Notes: generated by a model from the letters alone, not told the origin. A stretch of 64,000 nucleotides of DNA from Poriferisodalis sp965262965 (GCF_965262965.1 NZ_OZ253573.1:1860001-1924000), one strand, 5' to 3'; positions 54,667 through 63,824 are shown, counted from the first letter of the stretch. Translations and numbers: made by a program.

Positions 54667-56159
54667 AGTTGCTCAAGCTGCACCACGTCCACTTGCTTGG
54701 TGCAGGCCGCGGTGATGGAGTCCTCCAGGTCGTGCGCCTCGTCAACCAGTAGGTTGAACTCCCGGCCGTCCAGAGCGGGACCCGACGCGAGCAAGGCGTG
54801 GTTCAGCACTGCCACATGAGCGCGTGACAGCTTCGCCCGTGCTCGTCGGTAGAAGTCGAGCCGATCGAGCGGGTCCTGGACTGGCCCTGGGGTGGATTCC
54901 ACCCGCAGCTTCCATCGAAGAAACTGCAGCGCTGTGAGGCGCTCATCGATGGCGTTGCAGCGCAGATCGGCCCAGTCGCCAGTCGGCGTCTGTGCGACCC
55001 AACTACACAAGATGGACAGGGCTATGGCCGTTTCGTGGTCTGCGGGCGAGCCAACCGTCTCGTCGGCGAACGCCTCGATCTCCCGCTGGAGGGAGTTGAG
55101 GCTGACGTAGTTGCGGCGGCCCTTGAGCACCACAACCGAGAAGGGTGCAAGTACGGGTTCCAAGCCTTCCAAGGTCTCCAGAATCTGGTCCTGCAGCACC
55201 CGGGAATGGGGTGCCACCACCGTCAAGCGACCTGAGGCCCGAGCGGCTTCGATGGCGGGGTACAGATACGCCAAGGTCTTGCCGGTACCTGTCGGGGCCT
55301 CGATCATCAGTCGCTGTTCCGGGCGAGCAAATGCATGCGACACCAATTCGGCCATCTCTGCCTGCTGGGGGCGAGGCGTTCGGTCACCGGTCATCAGCGA
55401 GCCGCCATCGCCGAAGGCCGCAACGATGTCGGCAATGTCGAGCGAGCCGCTTGGCGCGATCGGTGGCGACCCAGGAACCTCGGGGACAACGGAGGCAAGG
55501 GCGATCGGATCCGGCTGTGAGTCCAAGAAGTCCGACCACGGATGACGCGCTCGGCCAAGCACCCAGCGCTGCAACTGACGCGCCGGGGTGGGGCGGTTCA
55601 GTTCTTCGAGCAGTGTCAGCATCACGGTGCGCGTGATGCGGGCATCGGTGAGCGCGTCGTGCTTGGCTCGCGCTCCAAGGCCCGCCAGTACTGCCAACTC
55701 GTCGAGGTCGCGACCCGCAGGCGGCCGAGAACCATCGACGCTGCGAACGACATTCGCGCCTGCGCGGGGAAACACCAGGTGCGCCAGTTCCAAGGTGTCG
55801 AGGCGCGACCCGCGCTGAACATCGAGGCCAGCAGCCGACGCGGCTGCATCGAGGACGATGAAGTCATAGCCGAACCCGTTGTGCGCGACGGTCGGCCTCT
55901 CACCTACCCACTCGAAGAACTCCTCGAGTGCACGTTCGGGGCTCGGCGCGAATTCGAGGTCGCCGTATTCGAGCCCGGTCATCTCCGCAATGTGCGATGG
56001 AAGCCGGCGCTCAGGCCGCACCAGCGTGTTGAACTCCTCGAGCCTGCCGTCTTCGTTCACCCGCACGGCCCCGATCTGAACGATTTCGTGATCAGACGCA
56101 TCGGGCCGATCAGCAATGGTCTCCAAGTCGAAGACCACGTGCGGGAGTAGGCGATGCAT
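54624..56159 (-). CDS. DEDDh exonuclease-DinG helicase, N-terminal part of split protein
   Basis: About 511 residues if started at ATG 56159 (the frame is open to 56366, with an in-frame ATG at 56285). Residues 5-170 are a DnaQ-type 3'-5' exonuclease: PHVVFDLETIAD (D/E), TVAHNGFGYDFIVLDAAASA (H..D) and KHDALTDARITRTV (H..D). A helicase core follows with Walker A MIEAPTGTGKTLAYLYPA (about residue 265) and motif II EFNLLVDEAHDLEDSITAA. The iron-sulfur Cys ligands normally between these motifs are largely absent. It stops (AAVW, TGA) just where the next ORF's DinG half begins. Confidence 0.82.
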   Translation of the reverse strand: MHRLLPHVVFDLETIADRPDASDHEIVQIGAVRVNEDGRLEEFNTLVRPERRLPSHIAEMTGLEYGDLEFAPSPERALEEFFEWVGERPTVAHNGFGYDFIVLDAAASAAGLDVQRGSRLDTLELAHLVFPRAGANVVRSVDGSRPPAGRDLDELAVLAGLGARAKHDALTDARITRTVMLTLLEELNRPTPARQLQRWVLGRARHPWSDFLDSQPDPIALASVVPEVPGSPPIAPSGSLDIADIVAAFGDGGSLMTGDRTPRPQQAEMAELVSHAFARPEQRLMIEAPTGTGKTLAYLYPAIEAARASGRLTVVAPHSRVLQDQILETLEGLEPVLAPFSVVVLKGRRNYVSLNSLQREIEAFADETVGSPADHETAIALSILCSWVAQTPTGDWADLRCNAIDERLTALQFLRWKLRVESTPGPVQDPLDRLDFYRRARAKLSRAHVAVLNHALLASGPALDGREFNLLVDEAHDLEDSITAACTKQVDVVQLEQLCAAIWIRITAAVW

Positions 56160-56319
56160 GGCCCGGTTCACAATATTGGCTGCCTCGGGGCCGCTGGGAT
56201 TTGTGCCGACGCGAACGGTCACGGCATCCGCGCGGACCAGCGCAGATTGCTGCAGAGGCGCGTTGCGGGAACCCGGCCACGGCATTCTGTGATGGAGGGG
56301 CCATAGCCTCGGCTGAGCA

Positions 56320-57000
56320 ATGAGCGACCTCGGATCGAGCAAGATGCACCGACTCGGCCGGACCATCGTCTACATCGACGGGTTCAACTTCTACTACGGC
56401 ACCGTCAAGGGGACTGGTTACAAGTGGCTGGACTTCGAGGCGCTGTGTCGCTTGCTTCTGCCGCGCGACCGCATCGTCAAGATCCGCTACTTCACGGCTC
56501 GCGTGAGCGCCCGCCCGGACGACCCGCAGCAGGCCGACCGCCAAGACATCTACCTTCGGGCTCTCGCAACACTGCCGCTCTTGGAGATCCACTACGGGTA
56601 CTTCAAGACTCGGCCGGTCCGACTGCCGCTGGCGCAACCCGAGCCAGCCGGCCCCCGAACGGTGGAAGTCATCAGGACGGAAGAAAAGGGCTCCGACGTC
56701 AACCTGGCCACGTACCTGCTGCTGGACGCGTTCAAGAACGCCTGCGACACGGCAGTCGTGATCAGCAATGACTCGGATCTCTCTCAGGCGATTCGAGTCG
56801 CACAGTCTGAGTTGGGCGTGAGGGTGGGCATCGTCAATCCGCACCCCCGGCACCAGCGATCTCGTGAACTCCTTGGACTCAACTGCTTGTTCTACAAACA
56901 GGTTCCGCGTCAACTGCTCGGGCGAGCCCAGCTGCCAGCGGTGCTGCACGATTCAAAGGGACCGATCCGCAAGCCCCAAGCCTGGACCAGCGACGCATAA
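56320..57000 (+). CDS. NYN/PIN-like ribonuclease domain protein
   Basis: 226 residues from ATG 56320 (ATG 56344 is an alternative). NYN-domain motifs are VYIDGFNFYYGTVKGTGYKW (first Asp, about residue 20), TEEKGSDVNLATYLLLDAF (central Asp, about residue 124) and AVVISNDSDLSQAIRVAQ (two Asp, about residue 148). The C-terminal part ends at GLNCLFYKQVPRQLLGRA. NYN proteins are PIN-fold metal-dependent RNases. The gene is divergent to the exonuclease-helicase gene and followed by a hairpin. Confidence 0.87.
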   Translation: MSDLGSSKMHRLGRTIVYIDGFNFYYGTVKGTGYKWLDFEALCRLLLPRDRIVKIRYFTARVSARPDDPQQADRQDIYLRALATLPLLEIHYGYFKTRPVRLPLAQPEPAGPRTVEVIRTEEKGSDVNLATYLLLDAFKNACDTAVVISNDSDLSQAIRVAQSELGVRVGIVNPHPRHQRSRELLGLNCLFYKQVPRQLLGRAQLPAVLHDSKGPIRKPQAWTSDA

Positions 57001-57006
57001 TGCTCG

Positions 57007-57028
57007 AAGGCCCGCCGAAGCGGGCCTT
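57007..57028 (+). terminator. Strong GC-rich hairpin after the NYN gene
   Basis: AAGGCCCGC, loop CGAA, GCGGGCCTT form a perfect 9-bp stem 6 bases after the NYN stop codon. There is no clear T-run, which is common for terminators in high-GC actinobacteria. Confidence 0.7.
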
Positions 57029-57183
57029 CGCCCAGCCACCGGAAGCGACTGGGGGGATATGGCCGCAGCGTACATCAGCCGCGTGACACCCGCTACATCT
57101 CTGGTTCGGCGCTGATCCCGATTCCGGCACGGCCATCCATTCAGTCGCGCCACTATGGCGTGGATGCTCGGACCCGCATTTGT

Positions 57184-57217
57184 GTGCAATCTGAAACTTG
57201 AACTTTCGGATTGTGCA
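57184..57217. promoter_or_regulatory. Second copy of the CAATCTGAAA inverted repeat
   Basis: GTGCAATCTGAAA, spacer CTTGAAC, TTTCGGATTGTGCA. It matches the element at 36164-36197 in 13 of 13 bases of the left arm and 13 of 14 of the right. It lies one base from the stop codon of the FAD/GcvT gene ending at 57219, with no ATPase gene beside it, so it may be a relic of a lost DUF4143-type gene, a shared operator or a small dispersed repeat. Confidence 0.6.
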
Positions 57218-57218
57218 G

Positions 57219-59756
57219 TTACATGCGGACGCGCTGGTTGGTGGGGTCGTAGAAGCTGCGGATCGAAGGTGTGGCAGCGATACGGCGCCCGGCGACTTCG
57301 ATGTCGAAGGATCCGGCGTCGAGCCAGGATTTGGTCACTGGCTGCGGATCCGGATCGGCCGCGGTCGGATGGGTCACGTAGCCCATCGCCAGGCAGCGGT
57401 CCTCGGTGTAACTCCACATGGCCGAGGTGACCCGGCCGACGAGTTCGCCGTCACGGAGGATCGGCTCGTCGTGGTAGGCGAGCAGATCTGGATCCTCGAG
57501 GCGGAACTGGATGAGTCGGCGGGTGCGCGGCTGGTGACGCTGTGCTTCCAGCGCGGCGCGGCCCATGAAGTCGCGTGGCTTGTCCCATGCGATCGCGAAC
57601 CCGAGTCCTGATTCGAGCGGCGTGTCCTCGTCGCTGATGTCGTGGCCCCAGTGCCGGTAGCCGCACTCGAGGCGCAGCGTGTTCATGGCGTGGTAGCCGG
57701 CGTGCGCCAGCTCCAAACCGTCGGCGGTCTCGGCGGCATCTTTTAGCGCCTCGTACACCACGACCGCCTGGGCATTCGGCACGTACAGCTCCCAGCCGAG
57801 CTCGCCGACGTAGCTCATGCGTACCGCCAGGACCGACGTTGAGCCCGCTGACGTTGCAATGTCGATGTGCCTGGCGCTGCCGAACCCGAACGTCTCATTG
57901 TCGAGCGGCGCATCGGTGATCCGGCTGAGCAGGTCCCTCGCCTGTGGTCCCATGAGCCCCAGCACTGCCCACTCGTCGGTGACGTCCGCAATCTCAACGT
58001 CCCGGCCACGGCAAGCCCGCCGCAGCCACGCCCAATCACGTGTCTGCGTAGCCGCGGATGTGACGACCCAGAAGTCATCATCCCCCAGCCGTGTCACCGT
58101 CAGATCGGCCTCGATGCCACCGCGCTCGTTGCACCACTGGGTGTACACCGCCCGACCCGGCTCCACATCCACCGACGCCACGCTGAGGGTGTCGAGCACG
58201 TCGAGGGCATCGGGTCCGCGAACCGTGAACTTGGCGAACGACGACTGGTCGAACAGCGCCACGCCGTTGCGCACCGCGTCACATTCCCGACCCGCATTGT
58301 CGAACCAGTTCTGCTTGCCGTAGCTGTAGCGGTACTCGTGCTCCTGGCCCGGCTCGGCAAACCAGTTGGCCCGCTCCCAGCCGGCGGTCTCGCCGAAGAC
58401 GGCGCCTGCCGCGTCCATCGCGTCGTGCAGCGGCGAGCGGCGCTGGTCGCGAGCGCTCGTGTACTGGAAGAACGGCCAGTGCATCGCATACAGCAGCCCG
58501 AGGCTCTCGCTGATCCGCTCGGCGAGGTAGCCCTCGTCGGCTTGGAACGGCATGGCACGCCGGATGTCCACAGCCGAGAGGTCCATCGGCGGGTGCCGGT
58601 CAGCGATCCAGTCGGCGAGCACCCATCCGGCTCCGCCCGCGGACTGGATGCCGACGGAGTTGAAGCCGGCCGCCACAAAACAGCCGTCCACTTCGGGAGC
58701 CTCGCCGAGGTAGTACACGCCGTCGGGCGTGAATGACTCGGGACCGTTGAAGAAGAGCTGCACGCCGCAGTCCTCGAGTGCGGGCACGCGGTGACAGGAG
58801 CGCTCGAACACTGGGCCGACGTGGTCCCAGTCCTCGTCGAGGGTGCCGAAGCTGAAGTCCCGAGGAACGCCGCCCAGGCGCCAGACCTTGGCCTCCGGTT
58901 CGAAGAAGCCGACCATGAGCTTGCCGGTCTCTTCCTTGAAGTACGAGAAGTTGCCGGGATCGCGCATGATGGGCGTCGTCGTATCGACGCCATCGAGTGG
59001 CTCGGTCACGACGTAGAAGTGCTCGCAGGCCTGCAACGGCACGTTGACACCGATCTGCGCAGCCAAGTGGCGGGTCCACATGCCCGTGGCCAGCACCACC
59101 GTTTCGGTTTCGATGAGGTGATCGGGGGCATCATCCCCGCCGCCGTTTGCCGATTCAGCGCGCACGCCGCAGATTGCGCCGTTGCGGGTTTCGAGCCCCG
59201 TCACCGCGACGCCTTCGACGATGCGGCAGCCGTGCGCTCGCGCCCCCTTTGCCAGCGCCATCGTCACGTCAACGGGCGAGACCATGCCGTCGTCGGGCAG
59301 GTACAGCGCGCCCACCAGATCGTCGGTGCGGATCAGCGGCCACATCTCCGAGAGCTCGTCCATGTCGATCTGCCGGGATTCGACGCCCATGGAGGCGCCC
59401 ATCGAGGCGCCTCGCAGGATCTCGTCCCAGCGTTCTGCATCCGACGCCACCGAGATCGAGCCCGGTGCCCGGAAGCCCGTGGCCTGACCGGTCTCATCCT
59501 CGAGCGCCTCGAAGAGCCGCACCGAGTACGTCGCAAGCTTGGTCAGGCTGTAGGTCGATTTGAGCTGCGCCGCCAACCCGGCGGCATGCCATGTCGTGCC
59601 CGACGTGAGTTGGTTCTGCTCCAGCAGCAACACGTCCCGAATGCCCCGGCGCACAAGGTGGTAGGCGATCGCACAGCCCACAACACCGCCGCCGACCACC
59701 ACCACTTCGGCTCGGTCGGGCAGGCTGCGCCCCACAGTTGCTCTTGCAGTCGCCAT
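57219..59756 (-). CDS. FAD-dependent oxidoreductase with GcvT domain (third paralogue)
   Basis: About 845 residues from ATG 59756, 4 bases after the preceding stop (an upstream in-frame ATG at 59774 would overlap it). It has VVVVGGGVVGCAIAYHLVRR (FAD), LTSGTTWHAAGLAAQLKST (covalent-FAD His) and FNSVGIQSAGGAGWVLADWI in the FAD half. The GcvT half has RMSYVGELGWELYVPNAQ and LECGYRHWGHDISDEDTPLE. The family includes dimethylglycine and sarcosine dehydrogenases that feed tetrahydrofolate. The sequence is only distantly similar to the 31790-34288 protein. It is co-transcribed with a hydroxyacid oxidase. Confidence 0.9.
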   Translation of the reverse strand: MATARATVGRSLPDRAEVVVVGGGVVGCAIAYHLVRRGIRDVLLLEQNQLTSGTTWHAAGLAAQLKSTYSLTKLATYSVRLFEALEDETGQATGFRAPGSISVASDAERWDEILRGASMGASMGVESRQIDMDELSEMWPLIRTDDLVGALYLPDDGMVSPVDVTMALAKGARAHGCRIVEGVAVTGLETRNGAICGVRAESANGGGDDAPDHLIETETVVLATGMWTRHLAAQIGVNVPLQACEHFYVVTEPLDGVDTTTPIMRDPGNFSYFKEETGKLMVGFFEPEAKVWRLGGVPRDFSFGTLDEDWDHVGPVFERSCHRVPALEDCGVQLFFNGPESFTPDGVYYLGEAPEVDGCFVAAGFNSVGIQSAGGAGWVLADWIADRHPPMDLSAVDIRRAMPFQADEGYLAERISESLGLLYAMHWPFFQYTSARDQRRSPLHDAMDAAGAVFGETAGWERANWFAEPGQEHEYRYSYGKQNWFDNAGRECDAVRNGVALFDQSSFAKFTVRGPDALDVLDTLSVASVDVEPGRAVYTQWCNERGGIEADLTVTRLGDDDFWVVTSAATQTRDWAWLRRACRGRDVEIADVTDEWAVLGLMGPQARDLLSRITDAPLDNETFGFGSARHIDIATSAGSTSVLAVRMSYVGELGWELYVPNAQAVVVYEALKDAAETADGLELAHAGYHAMNTLRLECGYRHWGHDISDEDTPLESGLGFAIAWDKPRDFMGRAALEAQRHQPRTRRLIQFRLEDPDLLAYHDEPILRDGELVGRVTSAMWSYTEDRCLAMGYVTHPTAADPDPQPVTKSWLDAGSFDIEVAGRRIAATPSIRSFYDPTNQRVRM

Positions 59757-59760
59757 TGGT

Positions 59761-60990
59761 TCAGATGCGTTCAAGCAAGTCAGGCGTCAGGTCGGCGACC
59801 GATCGGACGCCATTCAGACGCATCGTTCGGGTCATCCCCTCGACGAAATAGTTGAGCACCCAGTCCACGCCGGTTTCGCCGGCAGCACCGAGGGCATACA
59901 GGTACGCGCGGCCGATCATCGCCGAGTCGGCCCCCAGCGCCAGCGCCTTGACGATGTCGCTGCCTCGCCGGATCCCGCCGTCGCAGATCACCTCGCAGCG
60001 ATCGCCGACTGCTTCTCGAATCGCCGGTACGCACTCCACCGGTGCCGGCGCACCGTCAAGCTGGCGTCCCCCATGGTTGGACACGATCACGGCGTCGAGC
60101 TCAATGTCGGCGGCGATCTTCGCGTCGTCCGGCGACAGCACGCCCTTGAGCATCACCGGGCCGTCCCAGCGGTCGCGGAACCACTCGATGTCGTCCCACG
60201 ACAACGACGGGTCGAATTGGCTGTTGATGTAGTCGGCCAGCGCGACTGCGTCGCCGCCGTCACCGCCGGTCGCCCCCTCGCAATTGGAGAACTTGATCGG
60301 CTCGTTGCTCAAGAAATCGAGCAGCCATCGCGGATGCAGCAAGCCGTCGATGATCGTGTCGGGCCCGAGCTTGGGCGGAAGGCTGAAGCCATGACGCACG
60401 TCACGCTCCCGGCGTCCCAGCACCGCCGTGTCGACCGTGATCATGATCGCCTCGTACCCGCAGGCCGCTGAGCGCTTCAGCAAGTCGGCCATGAGCTCTC
60501 GGTCACGCCACACGTACACCTGAAAGAACTTGCGCCCCGAGCACACATCGGCCACTTCCTCGACTGAGCGCGTGCCCATCGTCGAGAGCGAATACGGGAT
60601 GCCGGCACGTTCCGCCGCTCGTGCCACGGCCAGCTCGCCTTGGGAATGGGCGATGCGGTCGAAGCCCGTCGGAGCGATCACCAGCGGGATCGGCACTGTC
60701 TCGCCCAGGACTTTGCCTGAGATGTCCACCTCGGTCACGTCGCGCAGCACTCGCGGCCGGAACTGCCAGCGGTGATATGCGGAGACGCTGCGCTCGGCGC
60801 TGACCTCGTCCTCTGCAGCTCCGTCGATGTAGTCGAAGCAACCGCCGGGCATCCGTCGCTTCGCCATGCGGCGCAAGTCGGATACGTCGGCGGCACGGAT
60901 CAGGTGCCGTTTGTCCGCATCATGCTCGAACTCGCCGAATTGCATGACGCTGCGGGCGGTCTCATAGGCCTGTGTGACCCATTTCGTCAT
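59761..60990 (-). CDS. FMN-dependent alpha-hydroxyacid oxidase/dehydrogenase
   Basis: 409 residues; start ATG 60990 chosen because the N-terminus then aligns with LldD-type actinobacterial proteins (RMAKRRMPGGCFDYIDGAAE). FMN and substrate motifs are IAPTGFDRIAHSQGELAVAR, QVYVWRDRELMADLL, ITVDTAVLGRRERDVRHGF, MLKGVLSPDDAK, the catalytic His in VSNHGGRQLDGAPA and DGGIRRGSDIVKALALGADS. Typical substrates are lactate, glycolate or other 2-hydroxyacids. It is divergent from the aminotransferase gene at 61025. Confidence 0.88.
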   Translation of the reverse strand: MTKWVTQAYETARSVMQFGEFEHDADKRHLIRAADVSDLRRMAKRRMPGGCFDYIDGAAEDEVSAERSVSAYHRWQFRPRVLRDVTEVDISGKVLGETVPIPLVIAPTGFDRIAHSQGELAVARAAERAGIPYSLSTMGTRSVEEVADVCSGRKFFQVYVWRDRELMADLLKRSAACGYEAIMITVDTAVLGRRERDVRHGFSLPPKLGPDTIIDGLLHPRWLLDFLSNEPIKFSNCEGATGGDGGDAVALADYINSQFDPSLSWDDIEWFRDRWDGPVMLKGVLSPDDAKIAADIELDAVIVSNHGGRQLDGAPAPVECVPAIREAVGDRCEVICDGGIRRGSDIVKALALGADSAMIGRAYLYALGAAGETGVDWVLNYFVEGMTRTMRLNGVRSVADLTPDLLERI

Positions 60991-61024
60991 CCCCGCCATG
61001 AACGCAAACTCTACGATGTCCGCC

Positions 61025-62314
61025 ATGGCTGCTACTGCCGATCTCGCGGAGCGCTACCGCGCAATCCTGCCCAGCTTCATCAGCCCGCTGTACTCCCAGC
61101 CGATCTCGATCGACCGCGGCGAGGGGAGCTACGTCTTCGACAACGAAGGCAACCGCTACCTGGATTTCTTCGGCGGGATCCTCACGACCATGATCGGGCA
61201 CGCCAACCCCGTGGTGGTCAAGGCCGTGCAGGCCCAGGCAGCCAAGGTGATGCACACCTCCACGCTGTACCTGAACGAGGAGATGATCTCGTTCGCCGAG
61301 GAAGTCGCCGCTGTGTCGGGCATCCCCGACCCGCGGGTGCTGTTCACCACCTCGGGAAGCGAGGCCAACGACACCGCGATCCTGCTGGCCACCAACTACC
61401 GCAAGAGCAACCAGGTGCTGGCGATGCGCAACAGCTACCACGGTCGCTCACTCACGGCCCAGGCGATCACCAGCCACCGGGCCTGGTCGACGAGCAGTTT
61501 CAGCGGGCTCGACGTGCAGTTCGTGCAGGGCGGCTACCGGCTGCGCAGCCCATTCAGGAACCTCGACGACGACGCCTTCACCAACGCCTGCGTGGAGGAT
61601 CTCGTCCAGCTCATCGACATGACTGACTCAGGCGGTTTCTCGGCGCTCATTGCCGAGCCCATCCAGGGTGTCGGTGGCTTCGCCACACCGCCCGACGGAT
61701 TCTTCGGGGCGATGGGCAAGGTGCTGGCTTCGGAGGGGATCCTGTTCATCTCCGACGAGGTGCAATCCGGCTGGGGACGCACCGGCGAGCATTTCTGGGG
61801 TTACGAGGCTCACGGCATCACGCCCGACGCGATCACGTTCGCCAAGGGCGTCGGCAATGGCATCACCCTGGCGGGGATCGTCGCCCGGGCCGAGCTGATG
61901 AACTGCCTGACTCGCAACTCGATCACCACCTTCGGCGGGAATCCGCTCTCGACTGCGGCGGGTCGGGCCACCCTGCGCTACCTGCTCGAGAACAACCTGC
62001 AGGCCAACGCCGCTGCCCGCGGGGCACAGATGCACGAACGCCTAGCTCCCGTGTGCGACGCGTCGCCGCATGTCGCGGAGCTGCGCGGCAAGGGACTCAT
62101 GCAGGGCCTCGAGTTCTGCCACCCCGGCAGCATCGAGCCCGACGCCGCAACCACGTCGGCAGTGCTGGAATCCGCCAAGGACCGCGGCCTGCTTGTGGGC
62201 AAGGGCGGCCTCTACGGCAACGTCATCCGTATCACGCCGATGATGAACGTCACCGAAGCCGAGTTGGACGAAGGCCTCGACATGCTCGTGGAGGTCCTCG
62301 AAGCGCTCGACTGA
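61025..62314 (+). CDS. Class III aminotransferase (AGXT2/beta-alanine type)
   Basis: About 429 residues from ATG 61025; ATG 61016 is also possible. The PLP signature is SDEVQSGWGRTGEHFWGYEA and FAKGVGNGITLAGIVARAEL (Lys about residue 281). FTTSGSEANDTAILLATNY, NSYHGRSLTAQAITSH and IAEPIQGVGGFATPPDGFFG match alanine-glyoxylate aminotransferase 2 and beta-aminoisobutyrate-pyruvate enzymes. Next to an FMN hydroxyacid oxidase, glyoxylate is a plausible acceptor if the oxidase acts on glycolate. This is inference from context. Confidence 0.88.
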   Translation: MAATADLAERYRAILPSFISPLYSQPISIDRGEGSYVFDNEGNRYLDFFGGILTTMIGHANPVVVKAVQAQAAKVMHTSTLYLNEEMISFAEEVAAVSGIPDPRVLFTTSGSEANDTAILLATNYRKSNQVLAMRNSYHGRSLTAQAITSHRAWSTSSFSGLDVQFVQGGYRLRSPFRNLDDDAFTNACVEDLVQLIDMTDSGGFSALIAEPIQGVGGFATPPDGFFGAMGKVLASEGILFISDEVQSGWGRTGEHFWGYEAHGITPDAITFAKGVGNGITLAGIVARAELMNCLTRNSITTFGGNPLSTAAGRATLRYLLENNLQANAAARGAQMHERLAPVCDASPHVAELRGKGLMQGLEFCHPGSIEPDAATTSAVLESAKDRGLLVGKGGLYGNVIRITPMMNVTEAELDEGLDMLVEVLEALD

Positions 62315-62433
62315 GCACGTCGAATCCCCGGCGGGCACGACGGCGATGCCATCTCGGTAACACTACTTATTCTCGCAAGCGCTGCGGTTTTTCACTCGTG
62401 ATGCGCCAGCACGGTCCGGTGCTGCGTTGACGG

Positions 62434-62485
62434 GGCGCAACGCCTGGCGGAATGACATGGAGCCGGGCTCGTCCTGGGCCCCGTA
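62434..62485. repeat. 52-bp near-identical copy of part of the alcohol dehydrogenase gene
   Basis: GGCGCAACGCCTGGCGGAAT through CCTGGGCCCCGTA at 62434-62485 matches 62742-62793 inside the adjacent dehydrogenase gene, with only two mismatches. It encodes no start or end of a gene. It is either a relic of a duplicated 3' end or a small gene-conversion track. Confidence 0.8.
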
Positions 62486-62604
62486 TCGCCGTCGTTGGCG
62501 ATCAGGCTCCACTCAGTCCCCCTCGCGGCACTTTGGGAAGCACCGCATCGATCCAGCACGCCGTCCCCGACGACGACGCCGTCGCAAACGCGCGGCCCGG
62601 CCCG

Positions 62605-63669
62605 CTAATCGAAGCTGACTGAGACCTTCAGCGCGCCAGCGTCGTGGGGTTCGTGGGCGAGCCGGAAGGCATTGCCGATGTCGCTCACGTCGAAGACGTG
62701 GCTGAGCAGAGGCGACACGTCGAGGTCGCCCGAGGCGATCAGGCGCAACGCCTGACGGAACGACATGGAGCCGGGCTCGTCCTGGGCCCCGTAGGTGCTG
62801 GCCGCGGACAGCCGCTTGCGGAAGAACTTCTGGAAGCGGACGTGAATGTTGTCGTCGGTCGACGGCAGCCCGAACCACAGCAGCTGGCCGTCCATGCGCA
62901 CGAGCTCCACCGAATCCAAGAACGTGTCCGAGCGGCCGACCGCCTCGACGACGTAGTCGGCACCGCGGCCATCGGTCATGTCCTTGACCGCTTCGATGAC
63001 CCCGGCGTTGCCGAGCTCCGCAGCATTGAGGCACTCATCCGCGCCGTAGGCCTCCGCCACAGCCAGGCGCGCCGGCGAGAGGTCCGAGACGACGACCCGC
63101 TCGGCGCCGGCCCGCTTCAACAGGTACGTGAAGAACAACCCTGCGGAGCCCTGTCCCATCACGACGACAGTCTCGCCGGAAACGTCGCGGGGATGCTGGC
63201 GCATGGCGTAGATGACCGTGCCGAGCTGCTGGCCCATGAGCAGATGCGAGCGAGGCACATCGCTCGCCGGCAGCGGAACGCAGTAGTGGGAGTTGATGCG
63301 CTGGAAAGCGTTGAAGCACTCGCCCACCGGCGGGTTCGGGAACGTCAGCACGTGAGTGCCCTCGGGGAGGCTCGGCGTACGGCTCTCGACCACCATGCCG
63401 ATGCCCTCGTGGCCCGGGAAGCCATGCGGGCACGGCGGGCGGTGCGCCAGGCCCGCGCCCATCATCACCATGTGCAGATCGCTCCCGCAGATCGAGGCCA
63501 TCTCGGAGCGAATGAGCACGTCGTAGTTCACCGCCGTCATGCCCAAGGCGGCGTCTGGCCTGGACGACGGGGCGGCATCTGAGGAGGCCTCGTCCAGCGG
63601 CGGCACAGCAATCTCTTCGCATTCCATACGACCCACGTCGACCATGCGGCCGGCCTTCATCATCTCCAT
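62605..63669 (-). CDS. Zinc-type medium-chain alcohol dehydrogenase family protein
   Basis: 354 residues from ATG 63669, with GGGAGCGG upstream; an Ala/Ser/Asp-rich insert (PLDEASSDAAPSSRPDAALG) breaks the usual N-terminus. ICGSDLHMVMMGAGLAHRPP (CGSDLH) and PHGFPGHEGIGMVVESR (GHE) supply the catalytic Zn ligands Cys, His and Glu. The Rossmann motif is VVMGQGSAGLFFTYLLKRAG, then VVSDLSPARLAVAEAYGADE. The structural-Zn four-Cys loop is not seen (NPPVGECFNAFQRINSHYC keeps one or two Cys). Threonine dehydrogenase- or sorbitol dehydrogenase-like substrates are possible. Confidence 0.82.
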   Translation of the reverse strand: MEMMKAGRMVDVGRMECEEIAVPPLDEASSDAAPSSRPDAALGMTAVNYDVLIRSEMASICGSDLHMVMMGAGLAHRPPCPHGFPGHEGIGMVVESRTPSLPEGTHVLTFPNPPVGECFNAFQRINSHYCVPLPASDVPRSHLLMGQQLGTVIYAMRQHPRDVSGETVVVMGQGSAGLFFTYLLKRAGAERVVVSDLSPARLAVAEAYGADECLNAAELGNAGVIEAVKDMTDGRGADYVVEAVGRSDTFLDSVELVRMDGQLLWFGLPSTDDNIHVRFQKFFRKRLSAASTYGAQDEPGSMSFRQALRLIASGDLDVSPLLSHVFDVSDIGNAFRLAHEPHDAGALKVSVSFD

Positions 63670-63824
63670 CTGCCCGCTCCCTGCCCCTCGGCTCCTGTGG
63701 CGAATCAGTCGACCCGCGAATACTGGCCCATGAACGCCCAGCCGCATCGACCGATCGTCCCCAGTCGATAACGCAGGGTCTCACAAAGCGCATCGGGGCA
63801 AGTTAGCTGGCAGGCTGTTTCGCG

